NCBI GenBank assembly: GCA_050742455.1
Contig: JBOGIG010000091.1
Coordinates: 1-34,479, forward strand
Reading direction: 5' to 3'
From: JBOGIG01 sp050742455
GTDB lineage: Bacteria; Actinomycetota; Acidimicrobiia; Acidimicrobiales; JBOGIG01
DNA length: 34,479 nucleotides
Positions 7,162 to 15,455 of the stretch are shown piece by piece (positions within the stretch are counted from its first letter, which is position 1; each line of letters opens with the position of its first letter). The translations under genes were made by a program, and so were the position numbers. The notes beneath the pieces were generated by a model. The model made no database searches, was not told the origin of the DNA, and was given only the letters and a program-made list of their open reading frames with translations.

Positions 7162-7584
7162 CTAGCCGTCCCGATGGAGGAGGAAGGTCGCCGTGGCCCG
7201 GCTTACCAGACGCCCCTGCACATCGCGCACGAAAGCCTGGGCGTAAGCAACCTGCTTGGCCGTGCGGGTCGTCTCGCCCCTAACTGTCAGGTCCTGGTCT
7301 GCCTCTGCCACCCTCATGGTCTCGGTCTTGATCTCCAGGGTGGCCCGGGTGCGATCGCGACCGGCAAGGCCCGAGTTGATGGCGAAATTCATAGCCGCGT
7401 CGAGCAGGACGGAGTGCACCCCGGCCTGGACGATGCCGTGGGGGTTACAGGCCAGGGCGGTGGGCTTCCACGTTGCTTCCACCCACCCGCCATCGTCGGC
7501 CACCCCGTAGGAGGTGAAGGATCCTCCGAGGGCCTCGATGATGGCCATGCCACCGTCTCCCAGCCAGCGGTCCATGTTCTTCAT
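7162..7584 (-). CDS. PaaI-family hotdog acyl-CoA thioesterase
   Basis: This protein of about 140 residues has the hotdog fold signature: a long helix region with ACNPHGIVQAGVHSVLLDAA, the HGG-like loop and following Asp typical of PaaI/YbgC-like thioesterases, then strands TRATLEIKTETMRV and GRLVSRATATFLL. It should hydrolyse acyl-CoA thioesters in the cytoplasm. It is divergent from an acetyl-CoA acetyltransferase gene 162 bases away, which fits a role in acyl-CoA metabolism. I chose ATG 7584 because the family fold begins there; a TTG at 7665 would add 27 residues of low-complexity sequence, and GTG 7593 is also possible. Substrate unknown. Confidence 0.85.
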   Translation of the reverse strand: MKNMDRWLGDGGMAIIEALGGSFTSYGVADDGGWVEATWKPTALACNPHGIVQAGVHSVLLDAAMNFAINSGLAGRDRTRATLEIKTETMRVAEADQDLTVRGETTRTAKQVAYAQAFVRDVQGRLVSRATATFLLHRDG

Positions 7585-7746
7585 GGCGCTCACGGTAGCC
7601 GCTTGGCCCAGGGGAAGGCTCGGGTCGCCACGTCCCGGTTGACCGGGAACTGGTGCGGAGGTCAAACTCTTGACTGATCGGTCCAGTCGGGCGTGGAAGC
7701 GCTCGGTGACCCACGACCAAAGTTCAACCGAGGATTAGGAGCCGCA

Positions 7747-8925
7747 ATGGCCACCGCAGTGATCGTGGACGCAGTCCGTACCGCCGGAGGAAAGAGAAAC
7801 GGCAAGCTTCGGGGTTGGCACCCGGCTGATCTGGCCGCGGAAACCCTCAAGGCTCTGGTCGAGCGCAACAACCTGGACGCTGGTCTCATCGAGGACGTGA
7901 TCATGGGCTGCGTCATGCAGGTGGGCGAGCAGTCTCTCAATGTCGGTCGCAATGCTGTCCTGGCTGCCGGATTTCCCGAGTCTGTGTGCTCTACCACCAT
8001 CGACCGCCAGTGCGGATCGTCACAACAGTCGGCCCATTTCGCCGCTCAGGGCGTGATCGCCGGAGCCTACGACGTGGTGATCGCCGCCGGGGTGGAGTGC
8101 ATGACCCGTACTCCCATGGGCTCCTCGGTGGTCAAGGACCTTGGTTTCCCCTTCGGCCCCAAGGTCATGGAGCGCTACGCCCCGGTGGGCGGCCTGGTTG
8201 GTCAGGGCATCTCGGCCGAGATGATCGCCGACAAGTGGGCTTTGTCCCGAGAGGACCTGGACGCATTCGGGGCACAGAGTCAGTCGCGCGCCTACCAGGC
8301 CAACGCCGAGGGTAGGTTCCAAAACGAGATCATTCCAGTGGTCGTCAAGGATGACGAGGGCAAGGACACCGACGAGATGCTCAGCGCCGACGAGGGGATC
8401 CGGCCCGACACCACGCCCGAAACCCTGGCCAAGCTCAAGCCTGCTTTCAAGCCCGACGGCAAGGTCACGGCGGGCAACTCATCGCAGATAACCGATGGGG
8501 CCTCCGCTGTCCTCATCATGAGCGAGGAGAAGGCCAACGCACTCGGACTTCGTCCCCGAGCCCGATTCCACACCTTCGCTCTCGCCGGTGTGGACCCGGT
8601 AACCATGCTCACCGGTCCGATACCGGCCACTTCCAAGGTGCTGGAGCGCTCTGGACTGGCCTTGTCCGACATCGACGTTGTGGAGATCAACGAGGCCTTC
8701 GCCTCGGTCGTGTTGGCCTGGGAGAAGGAGCACCATCCCGACATGTCCAAGGTCAATGTCAACGGAGGGGCCATCGCCCTTGGCCACCCGTTGGGCTGCT
8801 CAGGGACCAAGCTCATGGCCACCCTGGTCAACGAGCTGGAACGCACCGGCGGCCGCTATGGGCTGGAGACGATGTGCGAGGGTGGCGGCATGGCCAACGC
8901 CACCATCATCGAGCGTCTGGGCTGA
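7747..8925 (+). CDS. Acetyl-CoA C-acetyltransferase (thiolase)
   Basis: This 392-residue thiolase interconverts acetyl-CoA and acetoacetyl-CoA or cleaves longer 3-ketoacyl-CoAs. The nucleophile Cys89 lies in IDRQCGSSQQ, the catalytic His347 in ALGHPLGCSG and the second catalytic Cys377 in MCEGGGMAN. VEINEAFASV and GGVECMTRTPMG-like loops are also typical. Length matches the family. ATG 7747 is preceded by TAGGAG at a suitable distance; the frame is open upstream to 7693 but without a site. The sequence resembles the FadA group used in fatty-acid or sterol side-chain degradation as much as biosynthetic thiolase, so the pathway is open. The last base lies about 100 bases from a DnaA-box-like cluster. 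Confidence 0.94.
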   Translation: MATAVIVDAVRTAGGKRNGKLRGWHPADLAAETLKALVERNNLDAGLIEDVIMGCVMQVGEQSLNVGRNAVLAAGFPESVCSTTIDRQCGSSQQSAHFAAQGVIAGAYDVVIAAGVECMTRTPMGSSVVKDLGFPFGPKVMERYAPVGGLVGQGISAEMIADKWALSREDLDAFGAQSQSRAYQANAEGRFQNEIIPVVVKDDEGKDTDEMLSADEGIRPDTTPETLAKLKPAFKPDGKVTAGNSSQITDGASAVLIMSEEKANALGLRPRARFHTFALAGVDPVTMLTGPIPATSKVLERSGLALSDIDVVEINEAFASVVLAWEKEHHPDMSKVNVNGGAIALGHPLGCSGTKLMATLVNELERTGGRYGLETMCEGGGMANATIIERLG

Positions 8926-9024
8926 TCCGCCGACACTAGATCCCCGGGCCGGACCCCAGGGCCTGGACCTCCCGACCGGGAGACGGGACGAGGGGATTAC
9001 TGTCTCGACCAGTCCGAAGCCATT

Positions 9025-9056
9025 TTGTCCCCAGCTTGTCCACAACTTGGGGATAA
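9025..9056. promoter_or_regulatory. Cluster of three DnaA-box-like 9-mers
   Basis: TTGTCCACA at 9036-9044 matches the DnaA box form common in actinobacteria. TTGTCCCCA at 9025-9033 and, on the minus strand, TTATCCCCA at 9048-9056 each differ by one base. The three are spaced 11-12 bases apart, about one helical turn. They lie between the convergent ends of the thiolase and crgA genes, so they are not an obvious promoter. The crgA-trpG-pknB block is near oriC in many actinobacteria. The outer pair also forms a TCCCCA/TGGGGA inverted repeat. DnaA binding is inferred. Confidence 0.5.
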
Positions 9057-9099
9057 TTACACAGCTGTAGTCTCGTTACCCGCCGGCCGCAGGGAGGCT

Positions 9100-9507
9100 T
9101 CAGCGGTACTGGGTAGCCACCAGGAAGCCGCCGGAGATCAGGAGAAGTCCGGCCAGCAAGTAGTAGTTCGACGCCCCACCCGGCATCAGCCCGATGTAGT
9201 TGATGATGATAACGATGGGTCCGGCCAGCAGAAGGAACATCATCAGCACGGGTACCCACTTGGGGCTGACCTTGGCCGTGCGGGGGATCGGGGGGGTGTA
9301 GCGCCCCGAGGGGGCAGGTCCGGCCGCCCTCGGAGGGGTGCGACCTGAACCCTTGGGCGTTACCCTCCCCGTGGTCTTGGCCGGACGGCGGTTGGGCCGC
9401 TTGGCCGATGGTGACTCTGCCGTGGCAGGTGCGGCGGAGGGCGCAAGATCCTCAGTGGCGCCGAGCGGCGGGGTGCGCCGGGAACGGGCCCGCTTCTTGG
9501 TAGCCAT
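9100..9507 (-). CDS. crgA: CrgA-type septation inhibitor / divisome membrane protein
   Basis: This 135-residue protein has a charged, Pro-rich cytoplasmic N-terminus (residues 1-75) and two transmembrane helices (VPVLMMFLLLAGPIVIIINY and YLLAGLLLISGGFLVATQ), joined by a short outer loop. CrgA proteins of Mycobacterium and Streptomyces have the same two-helix layout and coordinate septum formation with FtsZ, FtsI and other divisome parts. It sits directly divergent to trpG, as in Mycobacterium. The N-terminal part is longer than in the roughly 90-residue mycobacterial protein. I use ATG 9507 (MATKKRARSRR); an ATG nine bases further upstream is possible. The short sequence gives weak homology, but position strongly supports the call. 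Confidence 0.82.
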   Translation of the reverse strand: MATKKRARSRRTPPLGATEDLAPSAAPATAESPSAKRPNRRPAKTTGRVTPKGSGRTPPRAAGPAPSGRYTPPIPRTAKVSPKWVPVLMMFLLLAGPIVIIINYIGLMPGGASNYYLLAGLLLISGGFLVATQYR

Positions 9508-9539
9508 CCATGGCAATCTAGCGGGTATCGTCAGGGTCC

Positions 9540-10127
9540 ATGGGGCCTCGGGTCTTGGTCATCGACAACTATGACTCCTTTGTCTACAACTTGGTTCAAT
9601 ATCTGGGTGAGGCGGGGGCCGAACCCGTCGTTTGGCGCAACGACGCCATCGACCTGGCCGGGGCTCGGGCCGTGGCCCCAGACCTGATCCTGATATCGCC
9701 GGGTCCGGGACGCCCTATGAGCGCGGGGGTGAGCAACGACGTAATCCGGCACCTCGGCCCCACCGTGCCCACCCTGGGGGTCTGCCTGGGCCACCAGTGC
9801 GTGGCCGAGGTGTTCGGGGGCGAAGTGGTTCCGGCTGAGGTCATCATGCACGGCAAGACGTCGTGGATCCACCATCGAGGCGTTGGAGTCCTCGCCGGAG
9901 TGAGCGACCCGTTCGAGGCCACGCGCTACCACTCACTGGTGGTCAAAGAGGATTCGCTGCCCCCCGACGTCGAGGTTACGGCCCGTAGCGCCGAGGGAGT
10001 GGTGATGGCCCTGCGCCACCGTCGCCTACCCATCGAAGGGGTCCAGTTCCACCCGGAGTCGGTCCTCACCGAATCGGGTCGCCATATCATCTCCAACTTC
10101 CTGGCCAGCGCTCGTCCACCCAGCTGA
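9540..10127 (+). CDS. trpG: Glutamine amidotransferase subunit of anthranilate/aminodeoxychorismate synthase
   Basis: This 195-residue class I glutamine amidotransferase supplies ammonia to a chorismate-using synthase for tryptophan (TrpG) or folate (PabA). The opening strand VLVIDNYDSFVYNLVQYLGE is diagnostic. The catalytic triad is present: Cys82 in LGVCLGHQCVAE, and His and Glu in GVQFHPESVLT. Length is typical. ATG 9540 is preceded by a weak AGGG. The synteny crgA-trpG-pknB matches Mycobacterium, where this gene is annotated trpG although the enzyme may serve both pathways. No synthase large subunit is in the window, so TrpG versus PabA cannot be settled here. Confidence 0.93.
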   Translation: MGPRVLVIDNYDSFVYNLVQYLGEAGAEPVVWRNDAIDLAGARAVAPDLILISPGPGRPMSAGVSNDVIRHLGPTVPTLGVCLGHQCVAEVFGGEVVPAEVIMHGKTSWIHHRGVGVLAGVSDPFEATRYHSLVVKEDSLPPDVEVTARSAEGVVMALRHRRLPIEGVQFHPESVLTESGRHIISNFLASARPPS

Positions 10128-10232
10128 AGCCGGTACCGAGGCCTAGTGCGGTGACACCGTGCCATGAGACAAACAGCCATATCGCGCGTCTATTTCAGTG
10201 TCCCTACACCAGGATTAGGCAACCTGTCGTGG

Positions 10233-11819
10233 TCAGGAGATCGCTGGGGAGCCGGCGTCCACGAACTGGGCGCGCAGCTCGCGCTTGAGCACCTTGCCAG
10301 TGGCGTTGCGGGGGAGCGCGTCGACGATCGCTATGTCGGCAGGAACCTTGAACTTGGCGAGTTGCCTCGCGCAATGCTGCTGGACCGTTGTCCGGTCGAC
10401 CGTGAGGCCCGGCTTCAGCACGACGACTGCTAGACCGACCTCACCCCAGCGATCGTTGGGCACGCCGATGACCGCCGCCTCGGCCACCTCGGGGAGCTGG
10501 TAGAGCACGTTCTCCACCTCGGCCGGGTACACGTTCTCGCCGCCGGAGATGTACATGTCCTTCCAGCGGTCGACGATGAACACGAACCCCTCGTCGTCGC
10601 GGCGGGCGGCGTCGCCGGTCTTCAACCAGCGCCCCTCGAAAGCGTCCGCGGTGGCGTCGGGAGCGTTCCAGTAACCCGGAGTGATGTGCGGCCCGGCGAC
10701 CCACAGCTCGCCCATCTGGCCGGGGGCGCAGTCGGAGCCGTCCACGGCGACGATGCGGAACTCGGTGTGCAGCAGCCCCTTGCCGACGGAGCCGATCTTG
10801 CGGAGTGCATCACCCGCGTCGAGGAAGATGCACGCTGGGCTGGTCTCGGTCATCCCGAACCCCTGGGAGATCATTACGTCGCGATCGATCCACGCCTTTA
10901 GGATCGCCTCCGCGCACGGTGCCCCGCCGACCCCGGCGAGCCGCAGGCGCGACAGGTCCGTGCTGGCGAAGTCCGGATGCTGCATCATGAACTGGTATGG
11001 CGCCGGGACTGCGAAAAAGTGCGTGATCCCGTGCGTGGGATCACCGAGCACGCGAAGCGTTTCGCCGGGGTCGAACATCTTCTGGATGACGACCGTACCG
11101 CCGGCGTGGAGTACCGGGTTGCAGAAGCAGTTCAGGCCCCCGGTGTGGAACAGCGGCAGTACGCTCAGGTGGACGGTGTCGAGCCCGATCCCGGCCGGGA
11201 TGCCGAGGTTGACCGCGTTCCATAGGTTCATGCCGCAGGTGATCATCGCCCCCTTCGGCAAGCCGGTCGTGCCCGAGGTGTACATGATCGTGATCACATC
11301 GTCATGGGTGAGCACGACCCGCTCGACCGGTTGGTCTACCGCTTTCGTGACGGCCTGCTCGTAGGGGCTGTCAGGGGAGCCGCTGTCGACCATCAGCAGT
11401 TCGGTGATCGAGCACAGTCTTTGCAGCTCCTGAGCGACGGGGGCGAACTCGACGTCGTGGACGAGCAGCCTGGGCGAGCTGTCGTTCACGATGTACTCGA
11501 GCTCGCTCACCGTGAGGCGCCAGTTGAGCATCACACAGATCACACCGGTGCGGGCGCAAGCGAACTGGATGTCGAAGTACTCCACACCGTTGTGGGCCAG
11601 CAGCGCGATGCGGTCGCCGCGGCCGATGCCGAGCGATCCGAAGTGCGCCGCCACCGCGTCGGCGCGCCGATCGAGCTCACGGTAGGTGAAGCTGCGCTTG
11701 GTCGCCAGGTCGCGGATCGCCTCCTTGCCCGCCCGCTGGTCGGCATGGTGGGCGATCCAGTCATAGGCGCGCACCGCCCCACGACCGGGAGGTCCGGAGG
11801 TGGTCAACGGGGCCAGCAC
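10233..11819 (-). CDS. Acyl-CoA synthetase (AMP-dependent ligase, FadD-like)
   Basis: This 528-residue adenylate-forming enzyme activates a carboxylic acid to acyl-AMP and then acyl-CoA. The P-loop motif TIMYTSGTTGLPKGA, the mid motif GFGMTETSPAC, the hinge GRWLKTGD and the C-terminal DMYISGGENVYPAEVE and catalytic Lys in NATGKVLKREL are all present. GTG 11819 is used because an in-frame stop lies about 70 bases upstream with no better start between. The acid substrate (fatty, aromatic or steroid-derived) cannot be told. It interrupts the conserved trpG-pknB neighbourhood. By eye, its codon choice (more GCG and TCG) looks a little different from its neighbours, which rely on GCC and GGC, so it may have been inserted later. 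Confidence 0.92.
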   Translation of the reverse strand: MLAPLTTSGPPGRGAVRAYDWIAHHADQRAGKEAIRDLATKRSFTYRELDRRADAVAAHFGSLGIGRGDRIALLAHNGVEYFDIQFACARTGVICVMLNWRLTVSELEYIVNDSSPRLLVHDVEFAPVAQELQRLCSITELLMVDSGSPDSPYEQAVTKAVDQPVERVVLTHDDVITIMYTSGTTGLPKGAMITCGMNLWNAVNLGIPAGIGLDTVHLSVLPLFHTGGLNCFCNPVLHAGGTVVIQKMFDPGETLRVLGDPTHGITHFFAVPAPYQFMMQHPDFASTDLSRLRLAGVGGAPCAEAILKAWIDRDVMISQGFGMTETSPACIFLDAGDALRKIGSVGKGLLHTEFRIVAVDGSDCAPGQMGELWVAGPHITPGYWNAPDATADAFEGRWLKTGDAARRDDEGFVFIVDRWKDMYISGGENVYPAEVENVLYQLPEVAEAAVIGVPNDRWGEVGLAVVVLKPGLTVDRTTVQQHCARQLAKFKVPADIAIVDALPRNATGKVLKRELRAQFVDAGSPAIS

Positions 11820-11950
11820 CTCAGGATCCGTGTGAGCTCGTCGCTTGGATTCGGTCCCGGAATCGATGTAGTCGCCGCGTCATCCTCCTCGGTGCCGGAA
11901 ATAAGCCTAACGGTACCCAAAGAGTTCGCGAACACCCCCCAAGCCGGGAC

Positions 11951-13948
11951 TTAGGTTGACGGCGGGCCCAACGGCAACGTCGTAGAGGTGCTGGTCGTGG
12001 TCGAACTCGGCACGCCGATGGTTATGGTCACGGTGGAGCCGGGATCGGCGGGAGAGTTGGCCGTTGGGGACTGATCGATGACGGTGTTGTACTGGTTGGG
12101 ATCCGACACCGTCTGGGTCTGTTCCTTGACCTTGAACCCCGCTCCGGACAAGGTGTTGGAGGCCTGGGTGGCGGTCTTTCCTATGACGTCGGGGACCGGG
12201 TTCTTGGCCGGTCCCGAGGACACCACGAGGTCGACGGGCTGGGAGGGATTGATCATGGTGCCCGCTGGGGGATTGGTGGAGATGACCTTGCCCGCGGCCA
12301 CGCTGGTCGAAGGCTGATTTGTAGTCGTGCCCACCTTGAGGCCCTTCTGGCCGAGCAGGTTGCCCGCCTGGCTGGCGCTTTGGCCGGTGACATCGGGCAC
12401 GGCCACCTGACCCGGACCGCTCGACACAGTTAGCGTGACGGTGTCGCCGGCCTTGGCCGATGCACCGGATTTGGGATTCTGGGCGATGACGTTACCAGCG
12501 GGCACCGATGCGCTGGGGGCGGAGTTCTGGGTGGCATTGAGCCCCTTGGACGTCAGGATGTTTACCGCGTCCGCCGCCGACTTGCCCGTCACATCGGGAA
12601 CGGTGACGCTGGGTCCCGGCACGACCACGGTGATGGTAACGGTGTCGCCCCGGGACACCGAGGTGGGTGGCTTGGGGTTCTGGTCCGTGACCGTTCCAGG
12701 CGTGCCTCCATTGGCCACGTCATGCTCGCTCACCTTGAGGCCTTTGCCCGCAAGAACACCGTCGGCTGCCTGCTTGGTCTGGCCCACCACGTTGGGGACC
12801 GTGAAGGTGGATGTCGATCCCGAGGTGTTGAATACCCCGAGTGTGCGACCGAAGAGGAAGATCACCACGCCCAACAAGATGAGCAGCACCACCAACAGGA
12901 TTAGGTAATTGCGGGTGTGACTGGGCCGGCCCTGATTATCGAAGCCGCCGCCCGGACCGAAGCCGCCCGGCGGGCCACCCGGCCCTGGAGGGACTGCTGG
13001 GGTAACGGTGGTGGCATCAGAGCTCAGACCCACCCCGGCAACTGCCGTGGTAAGAACACCGGTTGCCATGGTGCCCGCTCCCGCGACCCCGGGGGCCACC
13101 GCCAGGACGTCTCGGCCCTGGTGGAATCGCATCAGGTCGGCGCGCAACTCCAAGGCGTCGCGGTAGCGATGGGCCGGGTCCTTGGCCAAGCACTGGAGGA
13201 TGATGGCCTCGAACCCGGCCGGGATCGCCGGGTTCAGGCTACGAGGGGGAGGGGCGGCCTCCTGGACGTGCTTGTAGGCGATGGACAGTGGGTTGTCGCC
13301 GGTAAAGGGGGCTCGACCGGTCACCATCTCGTAGAGGACCACGCCGAGCGAGTAGACGTCCGAGCGAAGGTCCACGGCGTGGCCCTGGGCCTGCTCGGGG
13401 GAGAAATACGTAGCCGTGCCCATCACCGCCCCGGTCTGGGTCAGGTTCTCGTCGGAATTGGCCGCCCTGGCGATGCCGAAGTCGGTGACCTTGACCTCGC
13501 CGTCGGCGGTCAAGAGGATGTTGCCCGGCTTGACGTCACGGTGGACGACGCCGTGGCGGTGGGCGTAGGCCAAGGCGGCGGCCACGTCGGCCCCTATTAC
13601 TGCGGCTCGGTCGGCCAGCAGGGGTCCTTCGGCCCTCAACACCTGAGAGAGGGGCTTGCCGTCAACGTATTCCATGACGATGAAATAGGTTCGCTCCGAT
13701 TCGCCCCAGTCGAATATCGACACGATGTTGGGGTGACTGAGGTTGGCCGCGGCCTGGGCCTCCCGGCGGAAACGCTCCACAAAGGCGCGGTCCACGCTCA
13801 GCTCGGGGAACAGGACCTTGAGGGCAACCGGCCGGTCCAGGAGCAGGTCGTGGGCCAAAAAGACCTCGGCCATCCCGCCCCGGGCGATGAGGCTGGCCAA
13901 CTCATAGCGCCCGTTGTAGACGGAAGGTGATTCTGGGGCCATGGGCAT
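11951..13948 (-). CDS. pknB: Ser/Thr protein kinase PknB with PASTA domains
   Basis: This 665-residue kinase controls peptidoglycan synthesis and division. Kinase motifs are complete: IARGGMAEVF (residues 21-30), Lys44 in VALKVLF, VVHRDVKPGNILL, VTDFGIARA and MGTATYFSPEQ with a threonine-bearing activation loop. A juxtamembrane linker leads to one transmembrane helix (about 347-369, LILLVVLLILLGVVIFLF). Outside are four PASTA repeats, each opening with a (V)PxV/DV(T)GK/QS-like motif, for example VPNVVGQTKQA and VPDVTGKSAADA; these bind muropeptides or lipid II in the family. A Ser/Thr-rich tail ends the protein. It starts seven bases downstream of the pbpA stop, so the two are one transcription unit. 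Unlike Mycobacterium, no pknA precedes it. Confidence 0.97.
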   Translation of the reverse strand: MPMAPESPSVYNGRYELASLIARGGMAEVFLAHDLLLDRPVALKVLFPELSVDRAFVERFRREAQAAANLSHPNIVSIFDWGESERTYFIVMEYVDGKPLSQVLRAEGPLLADRAAVIGADVAAALAYAHRHGVVHRDVKPGNILLTADGEVKVTDFGIARAANSDENLTQTGAVMGTATYFSPEQAQGHAVDLRSDVYSLGVVLYEMVTGRAPFTGDNPLSIAYKHVQEAAPPPRSLNPAIPAGFEAIILQCLAKDPAHRYRDALELRADLMRFHQGRDVLAVAPGVAGAGTMATGVLTTAVAGVGLSSDATTVTPAVPPGPGGPPGGFGPGGGFDNQGRPSHTRNYLILLVVLLILLGVVIFLFGRTLGVFNTSGSTSTFTVPNVVGQTKQAADGVLAGKGLKVSEHDVANGGTPGTVTDQNPKPPTSVSRGDTVTITVVVPGPSVTVPDVTGKSAADAVNILTSKGLNATQNSAPSASVPAGNVIAQNPKSGASAKAGDTVTLTVSSGPGQVAVPDVTGQSASQAGNLLGQKGLKVGTTTNQPSTSVAAGKVISTNPPAGTMINPSQPVDLVVSSGPAKNPVPDVIGKTATQASNTLSGAGFKVKEQTQTVSDPNQYNTVIDQSPTANSPADPGSTVTITIGVPSSTTTSTSTTLPLGPPST

Positions 13949-13954
13949 CAGAGC

Positions 13955-15409
13955 CTAATGGGCCGGCGGAGCCAGGGCCGCTACCAGCATGGCCCGGGCG
14001 ATAGGTCCGGCGATCTCAGCCCCTGTGGGGTTGGGTCCGAAGCTCGGTTGGGGTTCCACGGCCACGGCCACGGCCACGGTCGGGTTCTGTGCCGGGGCGA
14101 ATGCCACCATCCACGTGGTGTTGCTGGTGCCCGCCCCCTGGGCGGTGCCGGTCTTGGCTGCCACCTGGGTCCCCGGGATGGCCATGTTGGTGGCCGTCCC
14201 GCCCTGGACCACCCCGATCATCATGGAGGTGACGGTCCCTGCGGTGGCGGCCGAGGTGGCCTGGAGCCAGGAATGCGGATGGTAGGTCTCGACCACGTTG
14301 CCCTGGGTGTCGCGTATCTGGGCCATGACGTGAGGGGTCATGATCGTGCCCTTGTCGGCAATTGCAGCGGCCACCATGGCCATTTGGAGAGCGGTGGCCG
14401 AGACGTTTTGCTGGCCGATGGCGGAAAAGGCCAGCCCCGGCAAGTCACGGGCGAACGCCGACGGCGGCGGGAAGGTGGATGCGGCCGGGGACGGGAGGTC
14501 CAAAGGAGGGTGTTGGTCAAAACCGAATCCGTGAGCCTCCTGGTAGAGCTTCTGGGCTCCCAAGTCAAGCCCTATCTGGCCATAGCCGGTGTCACAGGAC
14601 ACCTTGAGTAGTTCGGGCAGCATCCCGCCGCAGGCTTCGTGGGCAAAGTTGGACAAGGTGTGGGTGGTGTTGGGCAGGGTGAGACTTCGCAGCACGGGGT
14701 AGGACTTGGTGGCCAGTTGGGGGGCCAGGTCCAGCACGGCTGCGGTGTCGACGACCTTGAACGTGCTCCCCGGAGGATAGGAACGACGAAATGCCCGGGC
14801 CAGCATTGGCTGGCTGGGGTCGGCCTGATAGGCGTTCCAGGCTGATCGGATGGTGCTCGAGACGTGCGCCACCAAGGGGTTGGGGTCATAGGAGGGCGAT
14901 GAATACATGGCCAGTAGGGCGCCGGTGGTCGGATTGATGGCCACCACGGCCCCGTGCTTGGACCCCAGCTGCGAGGCGGCCAGGGATTGGAGGTGGTCCG
15001 AGATGGTCAGTGTCAGATTGCCGGTGCTGGTGTGGGGCCCGAGGAGATCCTTGAGGTTGCGCAGGGGAAGATTGTGCCCGGTGAGCTGGGCGTCGTAAGT
15101 GGCCTCGACCCCGTCGCTGCCGTAGATGAGCGAGTCGTAGCCCACTATGTGGGCGAAAAGCGGGCCGGTTGGGTACTGGCGCTGGTACTTGTACAAATCG
15201 TTGCTGGGCACCGACTTGGCCACCACCACCCCGTCGGAGGACTGGATATCGCCCCGGGCCACGGCAAAGGAATTGAGTACCGTACGGACGTTGCCCGGCG
15301 CGTTGGCCAACTTGTGGTGCTGGCGCAGTTGGAGGTTGTTGAGCTGTAAGAACAGCAGGGCGAACAGAACCAGCAGGGCGATTCCCAGCCGGCGGATCTG
15401 GCGGTTCAT
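13955..15409 (-). CDS. pbpA: Penicillin-binding protein PbpA (class B transpeptidase)
   Basis: This 484-residue class B penicillin-binding protein cross-links peptidoglycan. It starts MNRQIRRLGIALLVLF with one N-terminal transmembrane anchor (about 8-24). The short N-terminal module includes ARGDIQSSDGVVVAKS. The transpeptidase motifs are SxxK with nucleophile Ser215 in PPGSTFKVVD, an SxN-position motif that reads SCD (271-273), and KTG at 419-421 in AAKTGTAQG. Asp at the third SxN position replaces the commoner Asn. ATG 15409 fits the family start; the open frame runs to 15613 but that part overlaps pstP out of frame. It follows pstP by 46 bases. The SEDS partner RodA/FtsW, normally encoded between pstP and pbpA, is absent. 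Confidence 0.95.
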   Translation of the reverse strand: MNRQIRRLGIALLVLFALLFLQLNNLQLRQHHKLANAPGNVRTVLNSFAVARGDIQSSDGVVVAKSVPSNDLYKYQRQYPTGPLFAHIVGYDSLIYGSDGVEATYDAQLTGHNLPLRNLKDLLGPHTSTGNLTLTISDHLQSLAASQLGSKHGAVVAINPTTGALLAMYSSPSYDPNPLVAHVSSTIRSAWNAYQADPSQPMLARAFRRSYPPGSTFKVVDTAAVLDLAPQLATKSYPVLRSLTLPNTTHTLSNFAHEACGGMLPELLKVSCDTGYGQIGLDLGAQKLYQEAHGFGFDQHPPLDLPSPAASTFPPPSAFARDLPGLAFSAIGQQNVSATALQMAMVAAAIADKGTIMTPHVMAQIRDTQGNVVETYHPHSWLQATSAATAGTVTSMMIGVVQGGTATNMAIPGTQVAAKTGTAQGAGTSNTTWMVAFAPAQNPTVAVAVAVEPQPSFGPNPTGAEIAGPIARAMLVAALAPPAH

Positions 15410-15455
15410 GGGCCGTCTACCCCCGCTCTCCAGGGGCAGAACCGATTCGGTGGCG

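Noticed and set aside
8968..8981. CTCCCG/CGGGAG hairpin after the thiolase gene
   Set aside because: The loop would be only two bases and there is no T-run; too weak to list as a terminator.
11820..11896. A 16-codon upstream frame with AGGAGG before the acyl-CoA ligase gene
   Set aside because: AGGAGG directly abuts the ATG with no spacer, so ribosome binding there is doubtful, and no conserved leader-peptide pattern is visible.
12917..13930. 337-residue plus-strand frame opposite pknB
   Set aside because: Antisense shadow of the kinase domain; no motifs of its own.
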